Assembly (NCBI GenBank): GCA_024639225.1
Contig: JAHEIS010000009.1
Span: 1 to 37,965 of the forward strand
Direction of reading: 5' to 3'
Source of the DNA: Actinomycetes bacterium
Lineage (GTDB): Bacteria > Actinomycetota > Thermoleophilia > Miltoncostaeales > Miltoncostaeaceae
Length of the DNA: 37,965 nt
Each line of letters begins with the position of its first letter. Position 1 is the stretch's first letter. Positions 9,255 through 17,006 of this stretch are shown here, one piece after another. The position numbers and the translations under genes are program-made. Below the pieces are notes generated by a model that searched no databases, was not told the origin of the DNA, and saw only the letters and a program-made list of their open reading frames with translations.

Positions 9255-10035
9255 GCTCGAGGCGGCGGAAGGCCCACCAGCCGACGCCGAGGGCGATCGC
9301 TGACGCCACCGCCATGTACGCGACGTCGATCGGGTCGGGCCAGCGGCCGAAGAAGAGCACGTCCTGGAGCGAGAGGATGAAGGGTGAGGCGAAGTTGACG
9401 TAGTGCAGGACGTTGATCACCCAGCTGTCGACGCCGGACAGCACCTCGTACGTGTAGAAGATCGGCGAGAGGAAGAACCACGGCAGGCTCAGCGCGCCGT
9501 AGAGGTACTCGGTGTCGCGGAAGTAGACGTTCAGGGCCGCCAGGAGCAGGCCGAGGCCGACGGTGAGCGCCGCCAGCAGCGCGATCAGCACGGGCAGGAT
9601 CACCAGCGGCTGATACCCGTCGAGTGGCGCGAAGACAAGGCAGAGGGGCAGCGCGATGGCGAGCATCGCCGCGGCCGTGAACGCGTTCGCCGTGATGGCC
9701 GCGAGCGGGACGATCTCGCGCGGGAACGCGACCTTGGTGACCAGGTGGCTGTTGCTGACAAGGCTTGATGTGGCGACCTGGACGCCACCGGAGAAGAACG
9801 TCCACACGGTGAGTCCGACGAAGAGGAACAACGCGTACGGACTGATCGAGTCGAAGCGCAGCAGGTACCGAAAGACGACGGAGTAGACGCCGACCATGAT
9901 GATCGGGTTGATCAGGGTCCACATGAGGCCGATGACCGAGCCCTTGTAGCGCTGGCGTACCTCCCGGCGGACGAGGTTGTCGAAGAGCGGGCGGTGCGAC
10001 AGGAGCCGGGAGGCGACGGCGGGCGCGGCGAGCAT
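9232..10035 (-). CDS. wzm: Polysaccharide ABC exporter permease (Wzm-type)
   Basis: A 267-residue inner-membrane permease of the ABC-2 family that pairs with the Wzt ATPase at 6951-8225. The N-terminus shows VRREVRQRYKGSVIGLMWTLINPIIMVGVYSVVF, the amphipathic coupling helix and first membrane helix of O-antigen/teichoic-acid exporters. Further membrane segments lie at YALFLFVGLTVWTFFSGG, AFTAAAMLAIALPLCLVF, LVILPVLIALLAALTVGLGLLLA, LPWFFLSPIFYTYEVL and VAYMAVASAIALGVGWWAF, about six in all. LNVYFRDTEYLYG, with its Arg-Asp pair before the fifth segment, is typical. The ATG at 10035 fits the family N-terminus and has TAGAGT seven bases upstream. wzm is separated from wzt by an intervening plus-strand gene, unlike the usual adjacent wzm-wzt pair, so the two are transcribed separately. 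Confidence 0.92.
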   Translation of the reverse strand: MLAAPAVASRLLSHRPLFDNLVRREVRQRYKGSVIGLMWTLINPIIMVGVYSVVFRYLLRFDSISPYALFLFVGLTVWTFFSGGVQVATSSLVSNSHLVTKVAFPREIVPLAAITANAFTAAAMLAIALPLCLVFAPLDGYQPLVILPVLIALLAALTVGLGLLLAALNVYFRDTEYLYGALSLPWFFLSPIFYTYEVLSGVDSWVINVLHYVNFASPFILSLQDVLFFGRWPDPIDVAYMAVASAIALGVGWWAFRRLERDMALQL

Positions 10036-10042
10036 GGCCGGG

Positions 10043-10048
10043 ACTCTA
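10043..10048 (-). promoter_or_regulatory. -10 box TAGAGT for leaderless wzm
   Basis: TAGAGT on the minus strand ends seven bases before the wzm ATG at 10035. The spacing fits a leaderless or one-base-leader transcript. No Shine-Dalgarno sequence is present and no good -35 is seen at 16-18 bases. Confidence 0.5.
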
Positions 10049-10168
10049 GAACAGCCTGCGCCGAGAGCGTCACAAGCGGCGCGCGTCACGGCGGCGCTCC
10101 CTGAAAAGGATGTATGCAACGCTTCGCAGCCCCCGGCGGGGCTCCAGCCATGAGAAACTGCCGGGGCC

Positions 10169-11260
10169 ATGCGTATCGGCTACGACACGACCCCCGCATC
10201 CGTCTCGACGGCCGGCGTCGTGCGCTACATCAACGATCTCGGTCTGGCCCTGGACCAGCTCCCGGACATCGACATCGTTCGGTTCAGCGCGCCGATCGAG
10301 GCGGCGGGCGGGCGTCTGCAGAAGGCCTTCGGCCACGCGTCCCGTCGGCTCGTCTACTACCCCTGGCTGCTCAAGCGCCAGGCCGGACGCAGCGATGTCA
10401 GCCTGATCCACTGCCCGGCCCCGCACCTGCCACAGGGGCTTGACGTGCCGCTCGTCATGACCATCCATGACATGTTGCCGTGGCGATACCCCGAGTACTT
10501 CTCGCGGCGCGCGGTCCTGCGACACAAGGTCGTCGCCCGCCAGGGCGCCCAACGCTCCGAGAGGATCATCGTCGGTTCCGAGTACACCGCCGAGGAGGTC
10601 GTGGACCTGCTCGGCGTCCCGCGCGACAAGATCTCGGTGACCCGGCTCGGCCTCGATCTGCGATTCCAGCCGGTCGAGAGCACGCCGATGTGGCTCGCGC
10701 GCCGTTTCGGCATACCGGGACGGTTCGTCCTCTCAACCGGAACGCAGGAACCGCACAAGGGCCTGGTCGGATTGGTGCGCGCCTTCGAGCGCTTCCAGCT
10801 CGAGCATCCCGAGTACACGCTGGTCGTCGTGGGCTCGCGACCCGCACCCGGCTCGGCGATCGAGCAGGCCCTCAACCGCTCCACCGCCCGGATCGTCCGC
10901 GCGGGCTTCGTGAGCGACGAGGAGCTGGTCCGGCTCTACGGCTCCGCCGCCTGTTTCGCGTTCCCGTCGCTGTACGAGGGCTTCGGGTTCCCGCCGATCG
11001 AGGCGATGGCCTGCGGGTGTCCGGTCATCACCAGCGACCGCGCGAGCCTGCCCGAGACGGTCGGCGATGCCGCGCTGCGCGTCGACCCGACCGACCCCGA
11101 TCTCCTGTCGGAAGCCCTCGAGCGCGTCCTGCTCTCACCACAGGTCGCCACTGACCTCCGCGACCGGGGCCTGGTGCACGCGCGCGGGTTCACATGGGGT
11201 CGCACCGCAGCGGAGACGGCCGACGTCTACCGCACCGCCCTGGAATCAGCCGCCGGCTGA
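10169..11260 (+). CDS. GT4 glycosyltransferase
   Basis: A 363-residue family 4 glycosyltransferase. Strand 1 is MRIGYDTTPASVSTAGVVRYI, with the Gly loop after it. The N-domain has LPLVMTIHDMLPWRYPEYF-like sequence (VMTIHDMLPW) and RSERIIVGSEYTAEEVV. The C-domain opens with FVLSTGTQEPHKGLVGLVRAF and carries the EX7E motif EGFGFPPIE within SLYEGFGFPPIEAMACGCPVI. This mannosyl/rhamnosyltransferase-like architecture is typical of polysaccharide loci. The ATG at 10169 matches the family N-terminus. It is divergent from wzm (133-base gap) and its 3' end overlaps the opposite GT4 by 15 bases. It is transcribed alone. Donor and acceptor are unknown. Confidence 0.9.
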   Translation: MRIGYDTTPASVSTAGVVRYINDLGLALDQLPDIDIVRFSAPIEAAGGRLQKAFGHASRRLVYYPWLLKRQAGRSDVSLIHCPAPHLPQGLDVPLVMTIHDMLPWRYPEYFSRRAVLRHKVVARQGAQRSERIIVGSEYTAEEVVDLLGVPRDKISVTRLGLDLRFQPVESTPMWLARRFGIPGRFVLSTGTQEPHKGLVGLVRAFERFQLEHPEYTLVVVGSRPAPGSAIEQALNRSTARIVRAGFVSDEELVRLYGSAACFAFPSLYEGFGFPPIEAMACGCPVITSDRASLPETVGDAALRVDPTDPDLLSEALERVLLSPQVATDLRDRGLVHARGFTWGRTAAETADVYRTALESAAG

Positions 11261-12376
11261 GGTCGGCGGCCGGCCGGCGCGCTCCCGCGCCCGGTCGCAG
11301 AGTCGCAGGTAGCTGTCGGCGCAGGCGCCCCAGCTGAAGCGCTCGACGGCGCGTCGCGTCGCGCGGGCAGCGAGCGCGATCCGCTCATCCGGATCGGTGA
11401 TGAGCTCTCCGAGCACGGTCGCGAGGGACTCGGCGCCGTCGCGGAGCGAGAAGGTGCGGGCCGCGTCGCCGACGACCTCGAGGTTCGGGGCGTGGTCACT
11501 GACGATCAAGGGCGCGCCGGCCGCCAGCGATTCGACGATCACCGGGTGCGTGCCGCCGACCTCCGTCGGGACACACATCACGCCGCAATTGTGCAGCAGC
11601 TCGCGGTACCCTTCGCCAAATACGTAGCCCGGGAACAACACGCCGGACGACGCGTCGCGTCGCAGCCCGGCGATGTACTCCTCGGCATAGGGGGCGTCTC
11701 CGACGACTACGAGTGGCCAGTCCGGAGCGAGGCGGCGATGGGCCTCGATCAGCAGATGGGCATTATTCTCCGGCACGAGGCGGCCGACGAACAGCACGTA
11801 CTCCCCCGACCGGAGACCGAGCTCTCGCAGGTGGCCGGCGTCGCCGGGATCCGGGACCGACGCGCCGTAGGGGATCGCGGCGATCCGGCGACCGTAGGTC
11901 TGCTCGAAGCTGTCGGCGACCGACTCCGAGTCGGTGACCGTGACGGTTGACGCGCTCGGGGCAAAGCGCTCGGCCAGGCGGAGCATGCGCTTGGCCGCGG
12001 CCGGCCACTTGGCCCGCTGCGAGTCAAGCCCGTCGATCTGGAAGACGGTCGGGATTCCGGCGAGGCGGGCCGCCGGCACGACCGGGGCATTGCCGGAGAT
12101 GAAGTAGATCGCCACGTCCGGCCGGTCGCGCGTGGCCATGTGGGCGGTCGACACGGCCGTGTGAACGAGCGTGTCGAGGTACTTGTTGGCGACCGTCGGT
12201 AGATGGACGAGCCGGGCGCCAACATGGGTGGCCCGCCTCTCGACCATGTGCGGCCGGCAGTAGACGACGACCTCGTGCCCGCGGGCGGCGAACTCCTCCG
12301 CCAGGTGCTCGACGGCAGTCTCGAACCCGGAGTAGGCCGCGGGAATGCCGCGCGTGCCCAACATGGCGATCTTCAT
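11246..12376 (-). CDS. GT4 glycosyltransferase, rhamnosyltransferase-like (DUF1972-type N-terminus)
   Basis: A 376-residue glycosyltransferase opening MKIAMLGTRGIPAAYSGFET, then HEVVVYCRPHM. This N-terminus is typical of the rhamnosyltransferase group that carries the DUF1972 domain. The C-domain has YVLFVGRLVPENNAHLLIEAH and a variant of the donor-binding region, VPTEVGGTHPVIVESLAAGAPLI, in which the acidic residues are spaced differently from a classical EX7E. The ATG at 12376 overlaps the previous stop as ATGA. It is the last gene of the four-GT4 operon that starts at 15582, and its end overlaps the convergent GT4 at 10169-11260. With gmd upstream, transfer of a 6-deoxyhexose is plausible but unproven. 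Confidence 0.88.
   Translation of the reverse strand: MKIAMLGTRGIPAAYSGFETAVEHLAEEFAARGHEVVVYCRPHMVERRATHVGARLVHLPTVANKYLDTLVHTAVSTAHMATRDRPDVAIYFISGNAPVVPAARLAGIPTVFQIDGLDSQRAKWPAAAKRMLRLAERFAPSASTVTVTDSESVADSFEQTYGRRIAAIPYGASVPDPGDAGHLRELGLRSGEYVLFVGRLVPENNAHLLIEAHRRLAPDWPLVVVGDAPYAEEYIAGLRRDASSGVLFPGYVFGEGYRELLHNCGVMCVPTEVGGTHPVIVESLAAGAPLIVSDHAPNLEVVGDAARTFSLRDGAESLATVLGELITDPDERIALAARATRRAVERFSWGACADSYLRLCDRARERAGRPPTSAGG
11249..11270. terminator. Hairpin at overlapping convergent gene ends
   Basis: GCCGCC (11249-11254) pairs with GGCGGC (11265-11270) around a 10-base loop that contains the plus-strand TGA at 11258-11260. The minus-strand TGA at 11248-11246 lies just outside the stem. 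The two genes overlap by 15 bases here. No T-tract is visible. Weak to moderate support as a bidirectional terminator. Confidence 0.4.
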
Positions 12377-13431
12377 CCGACCGCCCGTCGGACGACGGAC
12401 CACGCCGCCTCGCCTGTCGCCCGGCGCGTGAAGGCGCCGGCCCGGACCGGACCTGCCGACCGCAGGCGCTCCGCGGTGGCGGGTTCGATTGCGGCGGCGA
12501 GGGCGTCCGCGAGCGCGACGGGCGTCGGAGCCACGACCAGCCCGGCGTCGGCGACGACCTCGGGCAGGGCGCCGCGGTCGCTCACGACGACGGGGGCGCC
12601 ACAGGCCATGGCCTCGAGCGCGGTGATGCCGAAGCCCTCGTAGAGCGAGGGCACCGCGACCGCCGACGCGGCCGAATAGAGCTCGGCCAGAAGGTCGTCC
12701 TCGACGGGGCCGAGCCAGCGGCCCCCGGCCTCGGCCAGGATGCTCAGGCCGCCGTGGCCCGGTTTCCCGACGATCGCCAGCTCGGGTCCCCCCAGCCGCT
12801 CGACGGCCTCCGCCAGGGCGGGGATGTTCTTCCGTGGTCCCAGGTCGCCGACAGCAAGGATGAAGTCGGACAGCCCGAGGCGATCGGCGACGCGCGCGCG
12901 AGCGCCCTCGCGTGGCCGGAAGGCGGCGGCCGCGTGGGTGACGACCACGTCGATCTGGTCGGCCGGAATGCCGAGGGCGGCGGAGATGTCAGCGGCGGCG
13001 GTCTCGGACACCGCGACGACGCGCGCCGCCCGGCGCGCGGAGCGCGGCACCAGAGCCCGCAGCATGCGGACCGCCCGGCGCGAGAGCCACTGGGGGTCGT
13101 GAATGAACGAGGCGTCGTGGACGATCAGAAGGCTGGGCGCGGTCGGACGCGGAGGCGCGACGTAGTGGAAGAACCCGGCCGCGGCGCGCAGGCTCGCCAT
13201 CGCCCCCGGGCCGTGGTGCAGCAGCCGCCGAGGGCCACCCTCGGCGACCATCACCGCCCCGGCACCGTTGAGATGGTCGCGCGCCGCGGGGTGGGAGATG
13301 AGGGCCACGACGTCGTCACCCGGGGCGGCGGTCGCCGCCAGGGCGGCAACGAGCATCTGGGCGTAGCGCCCGTTGCCGGCATCGCCGGCGGACGGTGCTC
13401 CGAGCATGTGACAGTCGACGGTGACCCTCAT
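12373..13431 (-). CDS. GT4 glycosyltransferase
   Basis: A 352-residue family 4 glycosyltransferase. It begins MRVTVDCHMLGAPSAGDAGNGRYAQML, the strand 1/Gly-loop arrangement of mannosyltransferase-like enzymes. LLIVHDASFIHDPQWLSRRA and RVVAVSETAAADISAALG follow. The C-domain holds FILAVGDLGPRKNIPALAEA and the EX7E motif EGFGITALE in PSLYEGFGITALEAMACGAPVVV. The ATG at 13431 overlaps the previous gene's stop (ATGA), as does its own stop with the next ATG. Its place in an operon made only of GT4 genes suggests each adds one sugar of a repeating unit. Sugar specificity cannot be inferred. Confidence 0.9.
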   Translation of the reverse strand: MRVTVDCHMLGAPSAGDAGNGRYAQMLVAALAATAAPGDDVVALISHPAARDHLNGAGAVMVAEGGPRRLLHHGPGAMASLRAAAGFFHYVAPPRPTAPSLLIVHDASFIHDPQWLSRRAVRMLRALVPRSARRAARVVAVSETAAADISAALGIPADQIDVVVTHAAAAFRPREGARARVADRLGLSDFILAVGDLGPRKNIPALAEAVERLGGPELAIVGKPGHGGLSILAEAGGRWLGPVEDDLLAELYSAASAVAVPSLYEGFGITALEAMACGAPVVVSDRGALPEVVADAGLVVAPTPVALADALAAAIEPATAERLRSAGPVRAGAFTRRATGEAAWSVVRRAVG

Positions 13432-14480
13432 CGCGCCGCCGTCGCCAGCACATCGAGGGTCCGCCCGGCGGCCGCCGGCCAGGCGAAGCGCTGGGAATCG
13501 TCCCGGGCGCGACGACCCCGCTCGGCGAGGGCACCGGGGTCGGAGAGCGCCGATGAGAGCGCCTCACCGATGCCCTCGGCGGTCACGTCGTCGAGCCAGA
13601 TCGCCGCGTCGCCGCCGATCTCGCGGAGCGACGAGTTGCGAGCGAGCATGACCGGACACTCCCGCGCCATCGCTTCGATCACCGGTAGGCCAAAGCCCTC
13701 GAACGCCGAGGGGAAGACCAGCAGGCGCGCGCGGCGGTAGAGATCGTCGAGCTCCTCATCGCTCACGAATCCTCGCAGCTCGCACCCGGGTCCCGCGGAG
13801 GCCAGGACCTGCGCCTCCTCGGAACCGCCCCGACCCACGACGACGAGGCGGCACCGCTCGGGATCATCCGCCGCCGCCTCCCAGTAGCGGCGATGCCCCG
13901 CGATCAGCGCGGGTATCCGCTTGCGGGGTTCGAACTCACCGACCGCCAGAACAAATGGCTCGCGCGCGCGCGGGTCACCCGGCGCGGGCAGTTCCGTCCC
14001 GATGGGGATCACCGTGATGCGTTCACGGGGTACTCCGTACAGCTCGACCAGATCCGCGGCGGTGGACTCCGAGGTGGTGATCACTTCACGGGCGGTGTCC
14101 GCCGAGCGGCGACCGAAGAGACGCGCCCAGCGTCGGAAGCCCGCCGGGAAGTCGTCGGGTCGGCGCTCCCAGGCCAGATCCTGGAACGTGACCACGACGG
14201 GCACCGGTGACCACCACGGGCCCCAGTTCATCGGCACGTGGATCGCGGACGCGCCGCGGCGGAGGGCGATCAACGGGAGGACGGCGTGACTCCAGATGAG
14301 ATCGATCAGGAGATTGCCAAGACTGGTCAGCCGGTTGCGTCGGGGCAGGCCCGGCGGGCCCCACACCCATTCGACGCGGACCGGGGGCTCCCCGACGGCG
14401 GCCTGCGCCCCCGCCAGCTCGTTGATGTACGTGGCGATGCCGGTCCTGCGCCTTCGGGCCATCCGGCCATCGGCGATCAC
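13428..14480 (-). CDS. GT4 glycosyltransferase; start codon ambiguous
   Basis: A 350-residue family 4 glycosyltransferase (with the GTG at 14480). The sequence opens around PLVIADGRMARRRRTGIATYINEL; later marks are VPMNWGPWWSPVPVVVTFQDLAW, EVITTSESTAADLVELYG, FVLAVGEFEPRKRIPALIAG, and the EX7E motif EGFGLPVIE in PSAFEGFGLPVIEAMARECPV. Start choice is difficult: the GTG at 14480 leaves almost no first strand and has no Shine-Dalgarno sequence. An ATT at 14498 is preceded by GGGAGG six bases upstream and would give MTDQPLVIADG, a better family N-terminus, overlapping the upstream stop by eight bases. An ATG at 14531 would overlap further. I list the conventional GTG. Second gene of the four-GT4 operon; it overlaps the next ATG by four bases. 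Confidence 0.86.
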   Translation of the reverse strand: MIADGRMARRRRTGIATYINELAGAQAAVGEPPVRVEWVWGPPGLPRRNRLTSLGNLLIDLIWSHAVLPLIALRRGASAIHVPMNWGPWWSPVPVVVTFQDLAWERRPDDFPAGFRRWARLFGRRSADTAREVITTSESTAADLVELYGVPRERITVIPIGTELPAPGDPRAREPFVLAVGEFEPRKRIPALIAGHRRYWEAAADDPERCRLVVVGRGGSEEAQVLASAGPGCELRGFVSDEELDDLYRRARLLVFPSAFEGFGLPVIEAMARECPVMLARNSSLREIGGDAAIWLDDVTAEGIGEALSSALSDPGALAERGRRARDDSQRFAWPAAAGRTLDVLATAAR

Positions 14481-14490
14481 CAGCGGCTGG

Positions 14491-15582
14491 TCAGTAATCC
14501 CCGGCCTCCCGCCAGACTGCGCGCAGGGCATCGGCCGTGCGCGCCCAGGTGAACTCGGCGGCGCGCCGGCGTCCGGCCGCCGCGGCCCGGGAGGCGGCGT
14601 CGGGATCATCGAGGAGCAGCTCGACGGCGCGGGCCCACTCCCCGACCAGCCCGAGGTCGCAGTACTGGGCGACCTCGCCCCCCGTCTCTCGCAGGGAGGG
14701 GATGTCGGAGGCGATCACCGGCGTCCCCGCCTGCATCGCCTCGAGTACCGGCAGGCCGAAGCCCTCCTTGCGCGAGGTGATCAGCGCCGCGGTCGCGCCG
14801 GCCCGGAGCGCCGCAAGGGCGCCGTCGGGCTGCCAGCCGCGCCACTCGATGCGGCCGTCCACGCCCATCGCCTGCGCCCGGCGCCGGAGGGCGGCGAGAC
14901 GGCGCGGCGCCCAGGGGCCCGTCAGAACGAGCCTGACCTCCGGGGCGACGGCGCTGAGGACATCGACGGCCAGCTCCGGATTCTTGTGCGGGTCGAGGGC
15001 GCCCGCGTAGAGCAGGTACGGGCCAGGTGGCCGCTCACCCGCCGGCAGCGCCGACGGCGGCGTCCCATGGGGGATGACACGCACGCGCTCCTCGGGAACG
15101 TCGAGCCGCGCGACCACGTCGGCCGCGGTCTCGTGGGAGGGCACGACGATCATCTCGGCGCCGACGAGACGGTCGAGGAAGTGACGGTAGGCGGCCCGCT
15201 CGGCGATCCGGGTGGCGCCCCCGAGGTACTGGGTCGGAAAGAGCGCCGGAATGAGATCGTGACACGTCGCGACCACACCCGGCCCCTCGGGGATCAGCTC
15301 GTGGCGGGTGGCATGAAAAACCCGCTCCTGGCGGTCCCGCGCCGCGCGGGCACCCACGCGGCGCGGGCCGGTGTCGGGCAGCCGCGGCAGTGATCGCGAC
15401 CGCCAGCTGACCCGACGGACTCGGAAGCCGTCGGGAACGTGCTGCTCCTCGCGGGCGAGGAGCACGGGCCGCTCGGCCTCGGGCAGCTGGGCGAGGCCGG
15501 ACAGCAGACCCGTGACCGCGATGCCGATGCCCCTCCGGGCGTGCCCCTCGGCCAGGGGCGTGGCATCGAGAAGGACCGCCAT
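14491..15582 (-). CDS. GT4 glycosyltransferase, first gene of four-GT operon
   Basis: A 363-residue family 4 glycosyltransferase: MAVLLDATPLAEGHARRGIG (strand 1, Gly loop), VVATCHDLIPALFPTQYLGG, MIVVPSHETAADVVARLD, then LLYAGALDPHKNPELAVDVL and the EX7E motif EGFGLPVLE in SRKEGFGLPVLEAMQAGTPVIASD. The ATG at 15582 is supported by the family N-terminus and by TAGTCT seven bases upstream, with no Shine-Dalgarno sequence. It heads the operon of four consecutive GT4 genes running to 11246. It begins 50 bases after the sigma-factor gene ends on the same strand, so read-through from the sigma gene is possible. Confidence 0.9.
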   Translation of the reverse strand: MAVLLDATPLAEGHARRGIGIAVTGLLSGLAQLPEAERPVLLAREEQHVPDGFRVRRVSWRSRSLPRLPDTGPRRVGARAARDRQERVFHATRHELIPEGPGVVATCHDLIPALFPTQYLGGATRIAERAAYRHFLDRLVGAEMIVVPSHETAADVVARLDVPEERVRVIPHGTPPSALPAGERPPGPYLLYAGALDPHKNPELAVDVLSAVAPEVRLVLTGPWAPRRLAALRRRAQAMGVDGRIEWRGWQPDGALAALRAGATAALITSRKEGFGLPVLEAMQAGTPVIASDIPSLRETGGEVAQYCDLGLVGEWARAVELLLDDPDAASRAAAAGRRRAAEFTWARTADALRAVWREAGDY

Positions 15583-15589
15583 CGCCGTG

Positions 15590-15595
15590 AGACTA
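15590..15595 (-). promoter_or_regulatory. -10 box TAGTCT for leaderless GT4 operon
   Basis: TAGTCT on the minus strand ends seven bases before the ATG at 15582, in the 50-base gap after the sigma-factor gene. The spacing predicts a transcript starting at or one base before the start codon. No -35 is evident. Confidence 0.5.
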
Positions 15596-15632
15596 TCCGG
15601 CGGGTCCAGCGTCCCCCGGGCGTTGCGGCGGC

Positions 15633-16844
15633 CTAGGGGCCGAACTCCGCGGCGGCAGTGCCCGGGCGCGGAGCGGAGCGCGACGCGGCGACACGCACGG
15701 GAGCCCGTGCCTGGCGGGAGACCGGGGCGGCGGCAGGCCCCGCGACATGATCAGGGGTCGGTGGCGGATCAAGCGTCGGTACGGGCCGAGGCGTCGCGGA
15801 GGGGCGGGTCGCCGGTGCCGGATCGGGAGCAGGTGCGGGCTCCGGCGATGGCGGTGTGCTCGTGGGCGCCTGCGGGGCAGTCGCGACGACGGGCTCGGGG
15901 GTTGGTGGCGCATCGACATGGGCGGTCACGAACGGCAGACCGGCGGCGGCCGCGGCGGCCAGGGCCAGGCCCTTGGCGCCGAGCCGGCCCGCGCCCGCCG
16001 CCGGGAGGTCCATCGCCAGCTGGCCGATCTGCGCCACCCTCGCCCCGCCGGCGGCCGCCAGACGATCGAGGTACCCGGCCAGCAGACTCATATCCCCGGT
16101 CGGCGGCGCGACGGTCGGCAGCAGCGCCGCCGGCACCAGCGCGACGAGCTGGGGGTCGAGCCGCCGACGCGCGGCCAGAACCTGGCGGCAGGGTGCACAG
16201 CGGCCCACGTGGTTGGCGACGCGACGCCGGTCGACCGGGCGCCCGCCGCCCCGGGCCACGTGATCGATCGCGGCCCGCAGCCGCTCGCAGGCCGCTCCGG
16301 AGGCGACCGCGGTCTCCCACTCGATCACGCGCGCACGACCGCGCGAGATCGCGCGCTCGACCTGCCGGAGCGGCCGCCCGGTCAGCTCGGCGATCTGCTC
16401 GTGTCCGAGTCCGGCCGTGCGGAGGATGAGGCAGGAGCGCTGCGTCTCACTGAGACCGAAGAGGGCCTCTTTGACGTCGGCGTGGCGCTCACGCCACTCG
16501 GCGATCACATCCGGCCGCCGCGCGTCGGCGGCCACGGTCCGATCGGTACCGGCCAGATCGCCCGCGGCCTCGGGGGCCTCACGGCGGCGCCGGCGAGCCG
16601 CGGCAAGAGCCTCATTGCGAACGACGGTGTAGAACCACGCGTCGAAGCGCCGCGGCTCAGCCGACGGCGCGGACTGGAGCGCGATCTCCATCGCCTGCTG
16701 GTAGGCGTCCTCCGCGTCCTCCGGGCTCGGTGCGTAGCGGGCGGCGTACCGCAGGAACGTCGGCGCCCGGCCGAGGGCGCGGGCGACGGCACGACGCCGT
16801 GCATCGGCATCGGGTGGGGTAGCGGTGGTGGAAGGCCTGTCCAT
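15633..16844 (-). CDS. ECF-type sigma factor fused to zinc-finger, membrane-anchored C-terminus
   Basis: A 403-residue protein, about twice the length of a plain ECF sigma factor. Sigma region 2 lies at ~30-90 (SPEDAEDAYQQAMEIAL, FDAWFYTVVRNEALAAARRRRRE) and region 4 at ~127-176 (LSETQRSCLILRTAGLGHEQIAELTG, RQVERAISRGRARVIEWE), giving -10 and -35 recognition. After them, HVGRCAPC at ~212-219 forms an HxxxCxxC motif, the mark of zinc-binding anti-sigma domains. A hydrophobic stretch at ~288-306 (GAKGLALAAAAAAGLPFV) could cross the membrane, and a Pro-rich segment at ~312-366 would then lie outside, followed by an Arg/Ala-rich tail. It therefore looks like a sigma factor with a built-in, membrane-tethered anti-sigma module. 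The ATG at 16844 lacks a Shine-Dalgarno sequence but has TAGATT ten bases upstream. It is divergent from the thioesterase/MMPL operon, a plausible target. Confidence 0.88.
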   Translation of the reverse strand: MDRPSTTATPPDADARRRAVARALGRAPTFLRYAARYAPSPEDAEDAYQQAMEIALQSAPSAEPRRFDAWFYTVVRNEALAAARRRRREAPEAAGDLAGTDRTVAADARRPDVIAEWRERHADVKEALFGLSETQRSCLILRTAGLGHEQIAELTGRPLRQVERAISRGRARVIEWETAVASGAACERLRAAIDHVARGGGRPVDRRRVANHVGRCAPCRQVLAARRRLDPQLVALVPAALLPTVAPPTGDMSLLAGYLDRLAAAGGARVAQIGQLAMDLPAAGAGRLGAKGLALAAAAAAGLPFVTAHVDAPPTPEPVVATAPQAPTSTPPSPEPAPAPDPAPATRPSATPRPVPTLDPPPTPDHVAGPAAAPVSRQARAPVRVAASRSAPRPGTAAAEFGP

Positions 16845-16854
16845 GCGAGCGGCC

Positions 16855-16860
16855 AATCTA
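16855..16860 (-). promoter_or_regulatory. -10 box TAGATT upstream of the sigma factor gene
   Basis: TAGATT on the minus strand ends ten bases before the ATG at 16844, so transcription would start only 3-4 bases before it, nearly leaderless. A TTGCCA lies 23 bases upstream, too far for a normal -35. An imperfect dyad at 16869-16897 (CTCAA...TTGAG) overlaps the -35 region and could bind a regulator. Confidence 0.4.
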
Positions 16861-16868
16861 CCCAAAAA

Positions 16869-16897
16869 CTCAAGGTTTGGGACTGGCAACGTTTGAG
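16869..16897. promoter_or_regulatory. Imperfect dyad in the divergent sigma/thioesterase promoter region
   Basis: CTCAA (16869-16873) is mirrored by TTGAG (16893-16897), and inner GTT/AAC bases also match with a one-base offset. It lies in the 162-base space between the divergent sigma-factor and thioesterase genes, upstream of the sigma gene's -10 box. It could be an operator for autoregulation. This is a weak call based on symmetry alone. Confidence 0.25.
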
Positions 16898-16994
16898 ATG
16901 GGAATGGCGGATGAATCACGAAGGTCACGCACCTGTGACGACTGACGGCGCGAAGCCCGACGGACACCTGATCCGGGAGCGCAGGCGGCGGCGA

Positions 16995-17000
16995 TAGCCT
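16995..17000 (+). promoter_or_regulatory. -10 box TAGCCT for leaderless thioesterase operon
   Basis: TAGCCT ends six bases before the GTG start at 17007, matching the spacing of the other leaderless-type starts in this window. No Shine-Dalgarno sequence precedes the GTG. This is the likely promoter of the plus-strand run to 23967. Confidence 0.5.
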
Positions 17001-17006
17001 TGGGTC

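Noticed and set aside
8072-9922. 616-codon minus-strand frame spanning the FkbM gene and parts of wzt and wzm
   Set aside because: It crosses three well-supported genes in the wrong frame and has low-complexity composition.
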